This document shows, in pieces, positions 28,148 through 35,529 of a DNA stretch of 64,000 bases. The notes beneath the pieces are model-generated. The model did not search any database and was not told the DNA's origin. It worked only from the letters and a program-made list of their open reading frames with translations. The stretch is taken from positions 4,464,001-4,528,000 of the forward strand of contig NZ_CP023439.1 of NCBI RefSeq assembly GCF_002354895.1. Reading direction: 5' to 3'. The stretch comes from Thauera sp. K11 (GTDB taxonomy: Bacteria; Pseudomonadota; Gammaproteobacteria; Burkholderiales; Rhodocyclaceae). A program made the translations under genes and the position numbers. The number at the start of each line of letters is the position of its first letter. Positions within the stretch are counted from its first letter, which is position 1.

Positions 28148-28261
28148 AAGCACGTCGAAGTAGTGGTCCACGTCGAGCGACGGGTGCTTCAACTGCGCCC
28201 GCTGCTTCTGTGCTGCCGCGACAACCGCCGCCGGATCGAGGTCGAACAGGTTGTCGACAAA
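28088..28261 (-). pseudogene. C-terminal fragment of a PIN-domain (PIN_3-like) toxin
   Basis: The minus-strand frame gives DNLFDLDPAAVVAAAQKQRA and HYFDVLLRQGLAQTVKALST to a stop at 28088, the conserved C-terminal end of PIN_3-type (PF13470-like) proteins. The N-terminal part with the catalytic acids is missing; upstream of about 28262 the sequence is unrelated. It overlaps the recombinase gene on the opposite strand, consistent with a truncation made by insertion or deletion at this spot. Confidence 0.55.
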
Positions 28262-28361
28262 CAGGTCGCCTTTCCACCTCCGCCCCGCGAGGGGAGAGGG
28301 GCCTGACCACCACTCGCTGAATGGTATCGGCGTAGCAGGCACGACGCGTCGACGGCCACGA

Positions 28362-28615
28362 CTACAGCGGCAGGCAGCGCTCCTGAATGACCCGCTTCAT
28401 CACCAGCGTGGAGGTCCGGCGCTGGACATCGGGCGGTGTGGACAGGTGTTCGTCGTAGCGCTGCTGGAATGCCGGCAGATCGTGGGCGACGACGTGGAAC
28501 AGGTGGTCGGGCTCGCCGAACAGGCGCTGGGCCCCGACGATCTGCGGGATGTCCGCCACGGCGGTCTCGAATGCCGCCACCGCCCGGCGGCCGCCCTCGC
28601 GCAGCGCACGAAGAG
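28362..28615 (-). pseudogene. C-terminal (RAM) fragment of an Lrp/AsnC-family regulator
   Basis: The frame encodes FETAVADIPQIVGAQRLFGE, HLFHVVAHDLPAFQQRYDE and RRTSTLVMKRVIQERCLPL, the ligand-binding RAM domain and typical ending of Lrp/AsnC regulators. The N-terminal helix-turn-helix is absent; similarity stops at about 28606, where the vapC stop region begins. It is a truncated, probably unexpressed remnant. Confidence 0.65.
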
Positions 28616-29041
28616 TCAATTCGGGGCGAACGCTTGCACGCCTGCGGCCTTCGCCGCCTTCTTGAGGTCTGCGTCCAGCGTCGCGAGCGGTGAGCCGGTT
28701 CGCAGAGCCAATTCCAGATACGCCGCGTCGTAGGCCGACAGCTTGTAGCGCCGGGCCAGGTGCAGGGTGTCGCCCAGGGCGTGCGCCGCCGTGGCCGTAT
28801 CCGTCGCGATGTTCAGCCGTCCCAGGAGGACGACGAACGCCTGGGAACGGGCCTCGGTGAGCAGCCCCCTGGCCTCGCCCCTGGCGATGACGTTACAAGC
28901 CTCCAGCGCCCACAGCGACGGGACCAGCGCCTGCCGTTCCCGCAGGGCATCCAGCACGGCCTCGGCGTAAGCCACATCGGCAGGCTTGCCATCGGCCAGC
29001 AGCCAGCACATCGCCACCGAGTTGTCGAGCACGAAGCTCAG
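28616..29041 (-). CDS. Type II toxin, PIN-domain ribonuclease (VapC family)
   Basis: VapC toxins are Mg-dependent ribonucleases. The acidic residues of the PIN active site are visible: Asp in FVLDNSVAMCW, Glu in ALEACNVI, Asp in SAYDAAYLELA and Asp in LATLDADL. The longest frame begins at 29080, but its first codons are Arg-rich; the family normally begins a few residues before FVLDNS. I therefore favour the non-canonical CTG at 29041, which has GGAGG eight bases upstream, giving 141 residues. The antitoxin gene lies 79 bases upstream on the same strand. Confidence 0.85.
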   Translation of the reverse strand: MSFVLDNSVAMCWLLADGKPADVAYAEAVLDALRERQALVPSLWALEACNVIARGEARGLLTEARSQAFVVLLGRLNIATDTATAAHALGDTLHLARRYKLSAYDAAYLELALRTGSPLATLDADLKKAAKAAGVQAFAPN

Positions 29042-29120
29042 TGGACTACCCTCCGGTCGCCGGCGCGACCACCTCCCCACGGGAGGAGAGCGCCGCCTTC
29101 GGGCGGCCGGGCGACGGTGC

Positions 29121-29366
29121 TCACGCCCGCCCCTCGTCGATCAGCGCCTTGAGATCGACCCCTTTGACGGGCGGCGCCGCGCGCATGAACTGGCGCATCG
29201 CCTCGACGGCCGCCGCGGCATCCGCTTGCTTGCCGCCTTCGGCCGGCACCAGATCGGCAACCGGCTCGCCGCGCAGGGTGATCGTGTAACGCTTGCCCGC
29301 CTGCACGCCGCGGAGCAACTCCGGCAGCCTGGTCTTGGCCTCATACGAGCCGATTTCATGGTTCAT
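29121..29366 (-). CDS. Type II antitoxin, Phd/YefM family
   Basis: This 81-residue protein starts NHEIGSYEAKTRLPELLRG and continues with YTITLRGEPVADLVP, the DNA-binding fold of Phd/YefM antitoxins; the acidic/Ala-rich C-terminal half would wrap the toxin. The ATG at 29366 has GGAG six bases upstream. It is followed by the PIN toxin gene. Phd proteins repress their own operon, and a direct repeat suited to this lies just upstream. Confidence 0.87.
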   Translation of the reverse strand: MNHEIGSYEAKTRLPELLRGVQAGKRYTITLRGEPVADLVPAEGGKQADAAAAVEAMRQFMRAAPPVKGVDLKALIDEGRA

Positions 29367-29382
29367 GACATTCTCCGCTTGG

Positions 29383-29404
29383 CATAGACCAGTTTATAGA
29401 CCAG
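29383..29404 (-). promoter_or_regulatory. Tandem operator-like repeat of the toxin-antitoxin operon
   Basis: Two perfect copies of atagaccagt lie 12 bases apart (29383-29392 and 29395-29404), 17 bases before the antitoxin ATG. The period is close to one helical turn, so two protein dimers could bind side by side. This is the expected place for autorepression by a Phd/YefM antitoxin-toxin complex. Confidence 0.5.
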
Positions 29405-29616
29405 TCCGAAAGGCATCAAGGACGGCGTTCCGCCCGTATCTCACCGGCTTCCGGCCGTTCGCCAACGACGACCCCGGCGGTGCAACGACCACGGCAACCG
29501 GCGTGCGGGGAACAACTCGCTGCAACCAGCGCCGCACCCGGTGTGACACCCCACGGCCTGCGACTGCGGGCCACACAAGCCTGGTGCCACCCGGGGCACG
29601 ATCGAGGTCAGCCCGC

Positions 29617-29657
29617 ATTGACAACCAGTTTCCATATATAGGAAACTGGTTGTCAAT
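29617..29657. promoter_or_regulatory. Perfect 17-bp inverted repeat, probable MarR operator of the cytochrome operon
   Basis: attgacaaccagtttcc, the 7-base spacer atatata, then ggaaactggttgtcaat. It lies about 110 bases before the first gene of the membrane protein/cytochrome operon. The half-site aaactggttgtcaa recurs exactly at 31455-31468 in front of the marR-like gene. A perfect palindrome containing TTGACA is the form expected for a repressor site laid over a promoter. The rest of the 29405-29765 gap shows no gene. Confidence 0.65.
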
Positions 29658-29765
29658 TTCAGCCACTACTCGATGCTTCCCCGTGCCCCTAATGCTCTCC
29701 CGCACCCTGCGGCGGCAGGTTCGGCCCGGCAAGGTGCGCGAAACCGGATCAAGGAGCCCACTGCC

Positions 29766-30212
29766 ATGAAGAAGATCATCCACCCCGTCGCCGGAGGGCT
29801 TGCGATGCTGTGCATCGCCACGTTCTGGCTGGCCACCGCGCTCAGCGAATCGTTCGGCACCGATGAAACCATCACGGCGGTCAAGACGGCGATTCCGTGG
29901 GGGCTGCTGGTGCTGATTCCGGCCCTGATGGCCGCCGGTGGCAGCGGATTCGCGCTGGCACAGGGACGCCGCGGCGGGCTGCTCAGCGCCAAGATCAAGC
30001 GCATGCAGTGGATCGCGGCCAATGGCGTCCTGATCCTCATTCCCGCCGCCCTGTTCCTGGCCTCCAAGGCCCGGGCGGGCGAGTTCGATGGTGTCTTCTA
30101 TGCCGTGCAGGCGCTCGAACTCGCAGCGGGCGCGGCAAACATCGCCCTGTTGGGGCTCAACATGCGTGACGGACTCAGGATGACGGGCAGGCTACGCCGC
30201 CCCGCGCGGTGA
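29766..30212 (+). CDS. Hypothetical four-helix membrane protein
   Basis: The 148-residue protein has four hydrophobic segments (about 7-26, 46-65, 80-97, 112-130). The ATG at 29766 is preceded by AAGGAG with good spacing; the frame is open further back but not convincingly coding. It is the first gene of a probable operon with cytochrome c' and cytochrome b561, so it may be part of a small electron-transfer or redox-stress module in the inner membrane. The family is not recognised. Confidence 0.7.
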   Translation: MKKIIHPVAGGLAMLCIATFWLATALSESFGTDETITAVKTAIPWGLLVLIPALMAAGGSGFALAQGRRGGLLSAKIKRMQWIAANGVLILIPAALFLASKARAGEFDGVFYAVQALELAAGAANIALLGLNMRDGLRMTGRLRRPAR

Positions 30213-30274
30213 CGAAGACCGGAGAGGCACCTCCATCCCATCCCTCTTATCGACCTTGAGTTGAAGAAAGCACC

Positions 30275-30730
30275 ATGAAGAAGCAACAGAACCGGGCGGC
30301 CATGCCGCTCCTGATTATGGCGACAGCACTTGTGCTGATGTCATCGGCCAATGCAGCCGACCCCGTACGTGAACGCATCGACGGCTTCAAGGACAGCAAA
30401 CGCGCCATCGCGGAGATCAAGGATGCCATCGAAAAAGGCGACATGACCACCGTCGCCAAGCAGGCACGCTCGATGGTGGTGTTTGCGCGGAAGATTCCCG
30501 GCCTCTATCCCCCGGACGCCCAGGGCGGCTTCTTCTCCGCAGCCAAACGCAGTATCTGGACTAATTTCCCCGATTTCGTACAGCGAGCCGAGGCGTTCGA
30601 GTCCAGCGCCTGGCGACTGGCGGAACTGGCGGCTTCCAGCGATGCGGATGTCGCGGCCCTTTCCAAGCGCTTGCAGCAGGTGGCCGACAGTTGCGCGGCC
30701 TGCCATCGATCGTACAAAAGGGGGCGCTAG
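30275..30730 (+). CDS. Cytochrome c' -like periplasmic protein
   Basis: The protein (151 residues) begins with a signal peptide (PLLIMATALVLMSSANA, cleavage near AADP) and ends with a single heme-binding CAACH motif at about 143, the arrangement of four-helix-bundle class II cytochromes c (cytochrome c'). Such proteins bind heme in the periplasm and often NO. It lies 62 bases behind the membrane protein and its stop overlaps the start of the b561 gene. Confidence 0.87.
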   Translation: MKKQQNRAAMPLLIMATALVLMSSANAADPVRERIDGFKDSKRAIAEIKDAIEKGDMTTVAKQARSMVVFARKIPGLYPPDAQGGFFSAAKRSIWTNFPDFVQRAEAFESSAWRLAELAASSDADVAALSKRLQQVADSCAACHRSYKRGR

Positions 30731-31383
30731 TGGGGCAGCCTGCACTGCGCAAGATCCGTGTCTGGGATCTGCCCGTCCGTCTGTTCCATTGGGCGCTGCC
30801 GGTGCTGATGACGGTGCTGTTCCTGAGTGCTTATGCAGGGCAGATGCAAGTCCATGCACGGATGGGCACGGTCACCCTGGTTCTGGTGCTGTTCCGGTTG
30901 GTCTGGGGTTTCGTCGGCAGTCAGACCGCAAGATTCAGCGACTTCGTCACCGGTATTGGCGGTATCCACGACTACCTGTCGGGCAAGCGGCCGAAGACGA
31001 CGGGACACAATCCCCTCGGTGCATGGATGATCCTGGCCATGCTGGCGACGCTGCTGATCCAGTCGCTTTCGGGCCTGTTCTCCAGCGACAGTATCGCGTT
31101 CGACGGGCCGCTGGCGCATTGGATCGGCCATACGGCGGCCAACCTCGCCGCTCGCGTCCACACGAATCTGGCCTATGCAATCGACATCTTGATCGCGGTA
31201 CATGTGCTGGCCGTGGTGCTGCACTGGGCGCTGCGCGGCGAAAACCTGATCATGCCGATGTTATCCGGCAACAAGCACGTGCCGGCGGACGTCGGCCAGC
31301 CCGCATTTTCCAACCCTGCCCTCGCACTGACCATCCTCGTTCTGATCGCGCTTCTGATTGCCGCAGTCGCTCTGGCTGAATGA
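30730..31383 (+). CDS. Cytochrome b561-family membrane protein
   Basis: The protein has four transmembrane segments with the His residues expected for two b hemes: RLFHWALP, the His in MQVHARMG, WIGHTAANLAARVHTNLA and AVHVLAVVLHW. Such proteins (CybB/YdhU type) pass electrons between quinol and a periplasmic c-type cytochrome, here plausibly the cytochrome c' encoded just before. The frame is open back to 30691, inside the cytochrome c' gene; I choose the GTG at 30730, which overlaps the previous TAG by one base and has AAGGGGG upstream. Length 217 residues. Confidence 0.87.
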   Translation: MGQPALRKIRVWDLPVRLFHWALPVLMTVLFLSAYAGQMQVHARMGTVTLVLVLFRLVWGFVGSQTARFSDFVTGIGGIHDYLSGKRPKTTGHNPLGAWMILAMLATLLIQSLSGLFSSDSIAFDGPLAHWIGHTAANLAARVHTNLAYAIDILIAVHVLAVVLHWALRGENLIMPMLSGNKHVPADVGQPAFSNPALALTILVLIALLIAAVALAE

Positions 31384-31391
31384 TCGACGCC

Positions 31392-31410
31392 CGGCCTGCT
31401 TCCCAGGCCG
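31392..31410 (+). terminator. Hairpin after the cytochrome operon
   Basis: cggcctg, a five-base loop, then caggccg, eight bases after the b561 stop. A stable 7-bp stem without a T run, so at best a weak or Rho-assisted terminator or an RNA-end stabiliser. Confidence 0.3.
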
Positions 31411-31454
31411 AACGCCCCCGGCTACACAGCGGCCCGGCCCGCCGCCCTTGCTGT

Positions 31455-31468
31455 AAACTGGTTGTCAA
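31455..31468 (+). promoter_or_regulatory. Probable MarR operator half-site (autoregulation)
   Basis: aaactggttgtcaa, identical over 14 bases to one arm of the palindrome at 29617-29657. It is framed by ctgta (31451-31455) and tacag (31470-31474), so the local site is a partial palindrome. It ends 21 bases before the ATG of the marR-like gene, where binding would block transcription of that gene. Confidence 0.6.
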
Positions 31469-31489
31469 ATACAGAGTTGCGGAGATGCC

Positions 31490-31933
31490 ATGAGTCAGGC
31501 CAAGGCCGACAAACTGACGGCTGTCACGCTGGCCGTTTTCCGTCTGAACGGCCAGCTCATCGAATGGGGCGACCGCTTCTGCGCGCCGCACGGACTGACC
31601 AGCGCACGCTGGCAGGTGCTGGGCGCCATCTCGATGGCCCCTCAGACTCCTACCGTCCCCCAGATCGCCGCCACGATGGGCTTGACGCGGCAGGGCGTGC
31701 AGAAACAGATCAATCTGCTGGTCGAGGAGGGGCTGGTCGCCCCCTGCCCCAATCCCGCGCACAAGCGTTCCCCGCTGTATGTCCTCACCTCGCAGGGACA
31801 GGCGGCCTATCAGGCGGTACTGCAGAACTGGCAACGGCACGTGCATGACATCTCCGCGGCGTTCAGCGCCGCCGATCTGGATGCGGCGGGCCGTGTGCTG
31901 GCGGCGATGTCGCGCATTCATGCCACGGATTGA
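31490..31933 (+). CDS. MarR-family transcriptional regulator
   Basis: The 147-residue protein has the winged-helix core of MarR regulators: GLTSARWQVLGAIS, then VPQIAATMGLTRQGVQKQIN as the recognition helix region, and a wing with HKRSPLYVLTSQG. Helices at both ends form the dimer. The ATG at 31490 has GGAG six bases upstream. Its own upstream region and that of the cytochrome operon share a 14-base word, so it probably represses both and responds to an unknown small molecule, perhaps a quinone or other redox-active compound. Confidence 0.88.
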   Translation: MSQAKADKLTAVTLAVFRLNGQLIEWGDRFCAPHGLTSARWQVLGAISMAPQTPTVPQIAATMGLTRQGVQKQINLLVEEGLVAPCPNPAHKRSPLYVLTSQGQAAYQAVLQNWQRHVHDISAAFSAADLDAAGRVLAAMSRIHATD

Positions 31934-32140
31934 AGTGAAACGCCGCTCACGCTCACTGCTGTGTTTACTGCTCCCGCACGGGCATCGGCACGCTTGAGGC
32001 GGCTCGGTGCATACTGAACCGGTATCTGTCATCTACGTAGAAAGACGGGGGAACTCTGTGACTCATACGTGCTGCCGGATTCGCTGTTTAATTATGTCCG
32101 CCGTGCACCAACCTGTTCACCGCCCGTCCGCTGAACTCTG

Positions 32141-32692
32141 ATGCAAGCCAGCAGCATGAAGTGCCTCGTCGTCATAGCCCATCCCATCACCGACAGCCTG
32201 TGCCACACAATGGCTCAGTCTGTCATTGCCGCTTTGACGGCAAGCGGTCACGAGGTGATGGTCGAAGACCTCTATCTGTCTGCTTTTTCGCCTGCTCTCA
32301 CGGCCAGCGAACGCCAAAGCTACTACAGCCCAACGTTCGACTCTGTCGCCGTTCAAGACCAAATCGACCGACTGCTTTCCGCCGAAGTTCTGGTTCTTGT
32401 CTTTCCCACTTGGTGGTTCAGCTTTCCGGCCATGCTGAAAGGGTGGTTTGATCGCGTCTGGGCTCCCGGCATCGCCTACGACCACGCCACCGACCTCGGC
32501 CCAATCAAGCCACGGCTCCATAAGCTCCGAAGAACGCTGGCTGTTACCTCTCTTGGTTCGCCGTGGTGGGTTGATCGCCTGGTGCTCCGGCAGCCGGTTA
32601 AACGCGTACTGAAAACGGCCCTGTTGGGTACTTGCGCCCCAAACTGCCGATTCGAGATGTTGTCGCTCTACAAGGCGGAATCTCTCACGTAA
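32141..32692 (+). CDS. Flavodoxin-fold NAD(P)H oxidoreductase (NQO1/Flavodoxin_2 family)
   Basis: The 183-residue protein shows the FMN/FAD-binding flavodoxin-like fold: LVVIAHPITDSLCHTMA at the N-terminus, VLVLVFPTWWFSFPAMLKGW with the family signature, then WFDRVWAPGIAYDH. Such enzymes reduce quinones or other electrophiles with NAD(P)H. The frame starts at ATG 32141, with a second ATG at 32156 directly before KCLVVIAH. It follows the MarR gene on the same strand after 207 bases that contain nothing recognisable. Confidence 0.85.
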   Translation: MQASSMKCLVVIAHPITDSLCHTMAQSVIAALTASGHEVMVEDLYLSAFSPALTASERQSYYSPTFDSVAVQDQIDRLLSAEVLVLVFPTWWFSFPAMLKGWFDRVWAPGIAYDHATDLGPIKPRLHKLRRTLAVTSLGSPWWVDRLVLRQPVKRVLKTALLGTCAPNCRFEMLSLYKAESLT

Positions 32693-32902
32693 TCTCAAGT
32701 TCAACCATTCTGTTCGCGTATCGAACGCGCGATTTCCAAATGGTACTGATCGCTTTCCGTCTGCGGTGATGGCGGCTTGGAAACGAAGGGCTGGGTCCGA
32801 TCAGGACCGGGCCCCGCTCTCATGCCGGATCGGCGCCATGGACGATTTCTGACTATGGAGACCGCCCCCCCGACCACCAAGCGCCAACGGGAGGTGACCT
32901 CG

Positions 32903-33100
32903 TCAGTCACCCGAAATGATGGCCCGGGTGATCTTGTCGAACAGTTCAGGGCGTTCTTCGGCAATGAGATCGAGCCAGTCGCGCACGGCCTCCGCAAACG
33001 CGTCCGCCGTGCGCACGTGGCTCACGTCGATACCGAGCGCGCGGAACGCGTCGACCTCGTGCCGGGCGAAGCGCAGCCTTCCTTGAGTAGTTCGGAGCAT
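32903..33100 (-). CDS. Small protein overlapping the integrase 3' end
   Basis: The 65-residue frame (RLRFARHEVDAFRALGIDVS, then RDWLDLIAEERPELFDKITR) reads like a folded helical protein. Its ATG at 33100 has a strong GGGGAGA Shine-Dalgarno sequence, and it overlaps the last 79 bases of the integrase gene in another frame. The integrase's last 20 residues are low-complexity, so this small gene is probably the better-selected frame there. Function unknown; it may be a regulator of the element. Confidence 0.5.
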   Translation of the reverse strand: MLRTTQGRLRFARHEVDAFRALGIDVSHVRTADAFAEAVRDWLDLIAEERPELFDKITRAIISGD

Positions 33101-34350
33101 GATGGTTCTCCCCGGTGTTCAGGGCGCGCGATCGATTCGAGCAGACTGGCCCAACGCGCCAGGGCGTCCTTGCGTTCCTCGAAGTAGTCGTACTGGTTGT
33201 ACACGCCCTCCACATCGCGCAGCTTGTGGTTCAGCGCCCGTTCGGCGACGAACCGGTCCACGCCCAGCGCGGCCATGTGCGTGCGGGCCGTGCGCCGCAT
33301 ATCGTGCACAGTAAAGTGCGCCATGCCGTCCAGCGGCAGCCGGCGCAGCGCAACGTTCAGCGTGTCGGGGCTGATGTGGCCAAAGCGGTTCCGCCTCACC
33401 ACGCCGCCCTTCATGTGGATCCGCCTGCGGGCGGGAAACAGGTATTCGCTGTTGCACGCGAACACCTTTACCTCCTCCAGCCACCCCAGCACCTGGGGCA
33501 CCAGCGGGATGTCGATGGGCTGTTTCGTCTTGGTGCGGGAAGGATGCAGCGACCACACGCCGCGTGCCAGATCGAACTCCGTCCACCTGGCCGACAGCAG
33601 TTCCATCTTGCGCACGCACAGTGCGAGCAGGAGCCAGACTGCCAGTTCGTTTTCCCGGCCGAAGTTCGGAGTGTCGCGCATGGCCTTGGCCAGCGCCGCG
33701 AGTTCGTCGCGGTTCAGCCAGCGCTGCCGGGCAGGCTCGGCACCGCCCGCGTCGGAGATCTCGAAGCCGGAGACCGGATTGGCCTCGATCCACCGGCGCT
33801 TCACGGCGAAGTGGAACATGCGGAAGAGGTAGCGCAGTGCATCGTTGGCCACCGTGGGCGCGCCGGCGTCGAGGATGCGGGTGAGCACCCTGTCGATGTG
33901 CAGCGGCCGTACTTCCTCCACAGCCAGCTTTCCGATCATCGGGTTGATGTGCCGGCGAAGAGCACGCAGCACGACCTCGGGATGCTTGTAGGTCCTGGCG
34001 ATGTGGCGGTCGTACCAGGCCTGGGCCAGGGCCGCCACGTCGGTCCGCTCCCGGGCCTTGAGCCGTTCGGCGCGTTTCTCGGCGGCGACATCCACCCCCT
34101 GCTGGATGCGCGCCCTGTCCTGGCGAGCCAGTTCGCGGGCATCCTTGAGCGAAAGGTCGGGATAGCGGCCGAGCACCTTCTCCCGACTCATGCCACCGAA
34201 GCGGTAACGCAAAATCCAGGATGCATGCCCTTTTGGGGCACCGACGGCGGTGGCTACAAAAGTCAGCCCGCCACCGATGCCGCGGTCCGTCGGACCCCTG
34301 CTCAGCCAGGCCCGTAGCGTCTTGTCGGTGATGTGTTCAATCTCAGTCAT
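33022..34350 (-). CDS. P4-type tyrosine integrase
   Basis: The 442-residue protein has the N-terminal DUF4102-like domain of P4-type integrases (WILRYRFGGMSREKVLGRYP, LKDARELARQDRARIQQG), a core-binding domain, and a full catalytic set: Arg in LCVRKMELL near 246, Lys in RTKTKQPIDIPL, HDMRRTART near 347, His in ALNHKLRD and Tyr in EGVYNQYDYF near 382. It integrates and excises a genomic island. The ATG at 34350 is chosen; the frame is open back to 34440 but those codons lie within an inverted repeat. It is the last accessory gene before chromosomal yicC, so an attachment site should be close. Confidence 0.92.
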   Translation of the reverse strand: MTEIEHITDKTLRAWLSRGPTDRGIGGGLTFVATAVGAPKGHASWILRYRFGGMSREKVLGRYPDLSLKDARELARQDRARIQQGVDVAAEKRAERLKARERTDVAALAQAWYDRHIARTYKHPEVVLRALRRHINPMIGKLAVEEVRPLHIDRVLTRILDAGAPTVANDALRYLFRMFHFAVKRRWIEANPVSGFEISDAGGAEPARQRWLNRDELAALAKAMRDTPNFGRENELAVWLLLALCVRKMELLSARWTEFDLARGVWSLHPSRTKTKQPIDIPLVPQVLGWLEEVKVFACNSEYLFPARRRIHMKGGVVRRNRFGHISPDTLNVALRRLPLDGMAHFTVHDMRRTARTHMAALGVDRFVAERALNHKLRDVEGVYNQYDYFEERKDALARWASLLESIARPEHRGEPSCSELLKEGCASPGTRSTRSARSVST

Positions 34351-34381
34351 GGCGCGGTCTCCACAGCGATTCACGAAGAAA

Positions 34382-34454
34382 CTGTGGGGTAAAAATCCGG
34401 GCCGGAGCCCGCAAATCGCAGGGCATAAGATTTCCCCCACAATTTACCCCACAG
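34382..34454. repeat. 12-bp inverted repeat upstream of the integrase gene
   Basis: ctgtggggtaaa (34382-34393) and tttaccccacag (34443-34454) are perfect inverted copies 49 bases apart, 32 bases before the integrase ATG. They could be arm-type or excisionase sites, or an operator controlling the integrase. The element end (att) probably lies between here and the yicC stop at 34562. No tRNA gene is present. Confidence 0.55.
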
Positions 34455-34561
34455 AAATCGTGCGCTACGCTGAAACCGCCTGCTACGTCATGACCCGAAA
34501 AACCACCCTAATCAACTGATTTTCAAGGAGTTTTTTGGATGGAGTGAACCACCCCGAAACC

Positions 34562-35428
34562 TCACTCGATGTTCTGCACCTGCTCGCGCATCTGCTCGAT
34601 CAGCACCTTCATTTCCATCGCGATGCCGGTGATGTCGGTGGCGGGCGACTTGGATGCCAGGGTATTGGCTTCGCGGTTGAGTTCCTGCATCAGGAAATCC
34701 AGCCGCTTGCCTGCCGAGCCGGCGGTCTTGAGGATGCGTTCGACTTCGTCGAGGTGGGTGGTGAGCCGGGTCAGCTCCTCGGCGACGTCGATGCGCTGGG
34801 CGTAGAGGGCGACCTCCTGCCGGATGCGGTCTTCGTCCAGCGTGGCCACCGCCTCGCGCAGCCGCGCGGCGAGCTTGTCCTGGTATTCGGCAATGATCAG
34901 CGGCATGCGCGGCGCGGCGGTGGCGACGAGTTCGCGCATGCGTACGACGCGTTCGCGGATCATGTCGGCCAGTTTGTCGCCCTCGCGCCGGCGGGTGGCG
35001 ACGAATTCGTCGAGCGCGGCGTCGATGAGTCCGGCGATGGCCGGTTGCATCTGTTCGAAGGCGAGGCCGTCGTCGGCGAGCATGCCCGGCCAGCGCAGCA
35101 CGTCGGCCACCGACAGTGGCTTGGCATCGGGCATCCGTTCGCGCACCGCGGCCTGCGCGTCGGCCAGTTGCGCGATCAGCGCGCCGTTGATCGCCAGGCT
35201 GCGCGGAGCGGCATCGTTGGCCTGCAGGTTGAGGCGGCATTCCACCTTGCCGCGCGCCAGGCGCGCGGCGATGCGCTCGCGCAGCGCCGGCTCGGCCTGG
35301 CGCAGGTCGTCGACGATGCGAAACGACAGGTCGAGATAACGCGAGTTGACGCTGCGCAGTTCGAGATGAAGCGTGGCGGCGCCCAGGTCGCGATTCTGCA
35401 CCGCGAACCCGGTCATGCTGTGAACCAT
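34562..35428 (-). CDS. yicC: YicC/YloC-family endoribonuclease
   Basis: The 288-residue protein matches YicC throughout: the start MVHSMTGFAVQNRDLG, then LRSVNSRYLDLSFR, and the C-terminal RLDFLMQELNREANTLASKS signature. YicC proteins are metal-dependent endoribonucleases with a role in RNA turnover and stress. Length and start are normal for the family. It is the first chromosomal gene right of the island; the genes usually found behind it in related bacteria (such as gmk) are not here, which fits insertion of the island at its 3' side. Confidence 0.93.
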   Translation of the reverse strand: MVHSMTGFAVQNRDLGAATLHLELRSVNSRYLDLSFRIVDDLRQAEPALRERIAARLARGKVECRLNLQANDAAPRSLAINGALIAQLADAQAAVRERMPDAKPLSVADVLRWPGMLADDGLAFEQMQPAIAGLIDAALDEFVATRRREGDKLADMIRERVVRMRELVATAAPRMPLIIAEYQDKLAARLREAVATLDEDRIRQEVALYAQRIDVAEELTRLTTHLDEVERILKTAGSAGKRLDFLMQELNREANTLASKSPATDITGIAMEMKVLIEQMREQVQNIE

Positions 35429-35529
35429 GGAAGTCTCCGGGAAGCTGCAGCGATCGCGCTGCTATCGATTAAACTGCAAGCCCCACTCTGGAAAATGCGG
35501 CGGAAAGCCGAATCTTATCCCCGCCGAAG

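Noticed and set aside
29383..29404. Start of a CRISPR array
   Set aside because: There are only two 10-base copies with a two-base spacer and no cas genes. A toxin-antitoxin operator explains it better.
34382..34454. Integration into a tRNA gene
   Set aside because: No tRNA cloverleaf or 3' tRNA end could be found between the integrase and yicC on either strand.
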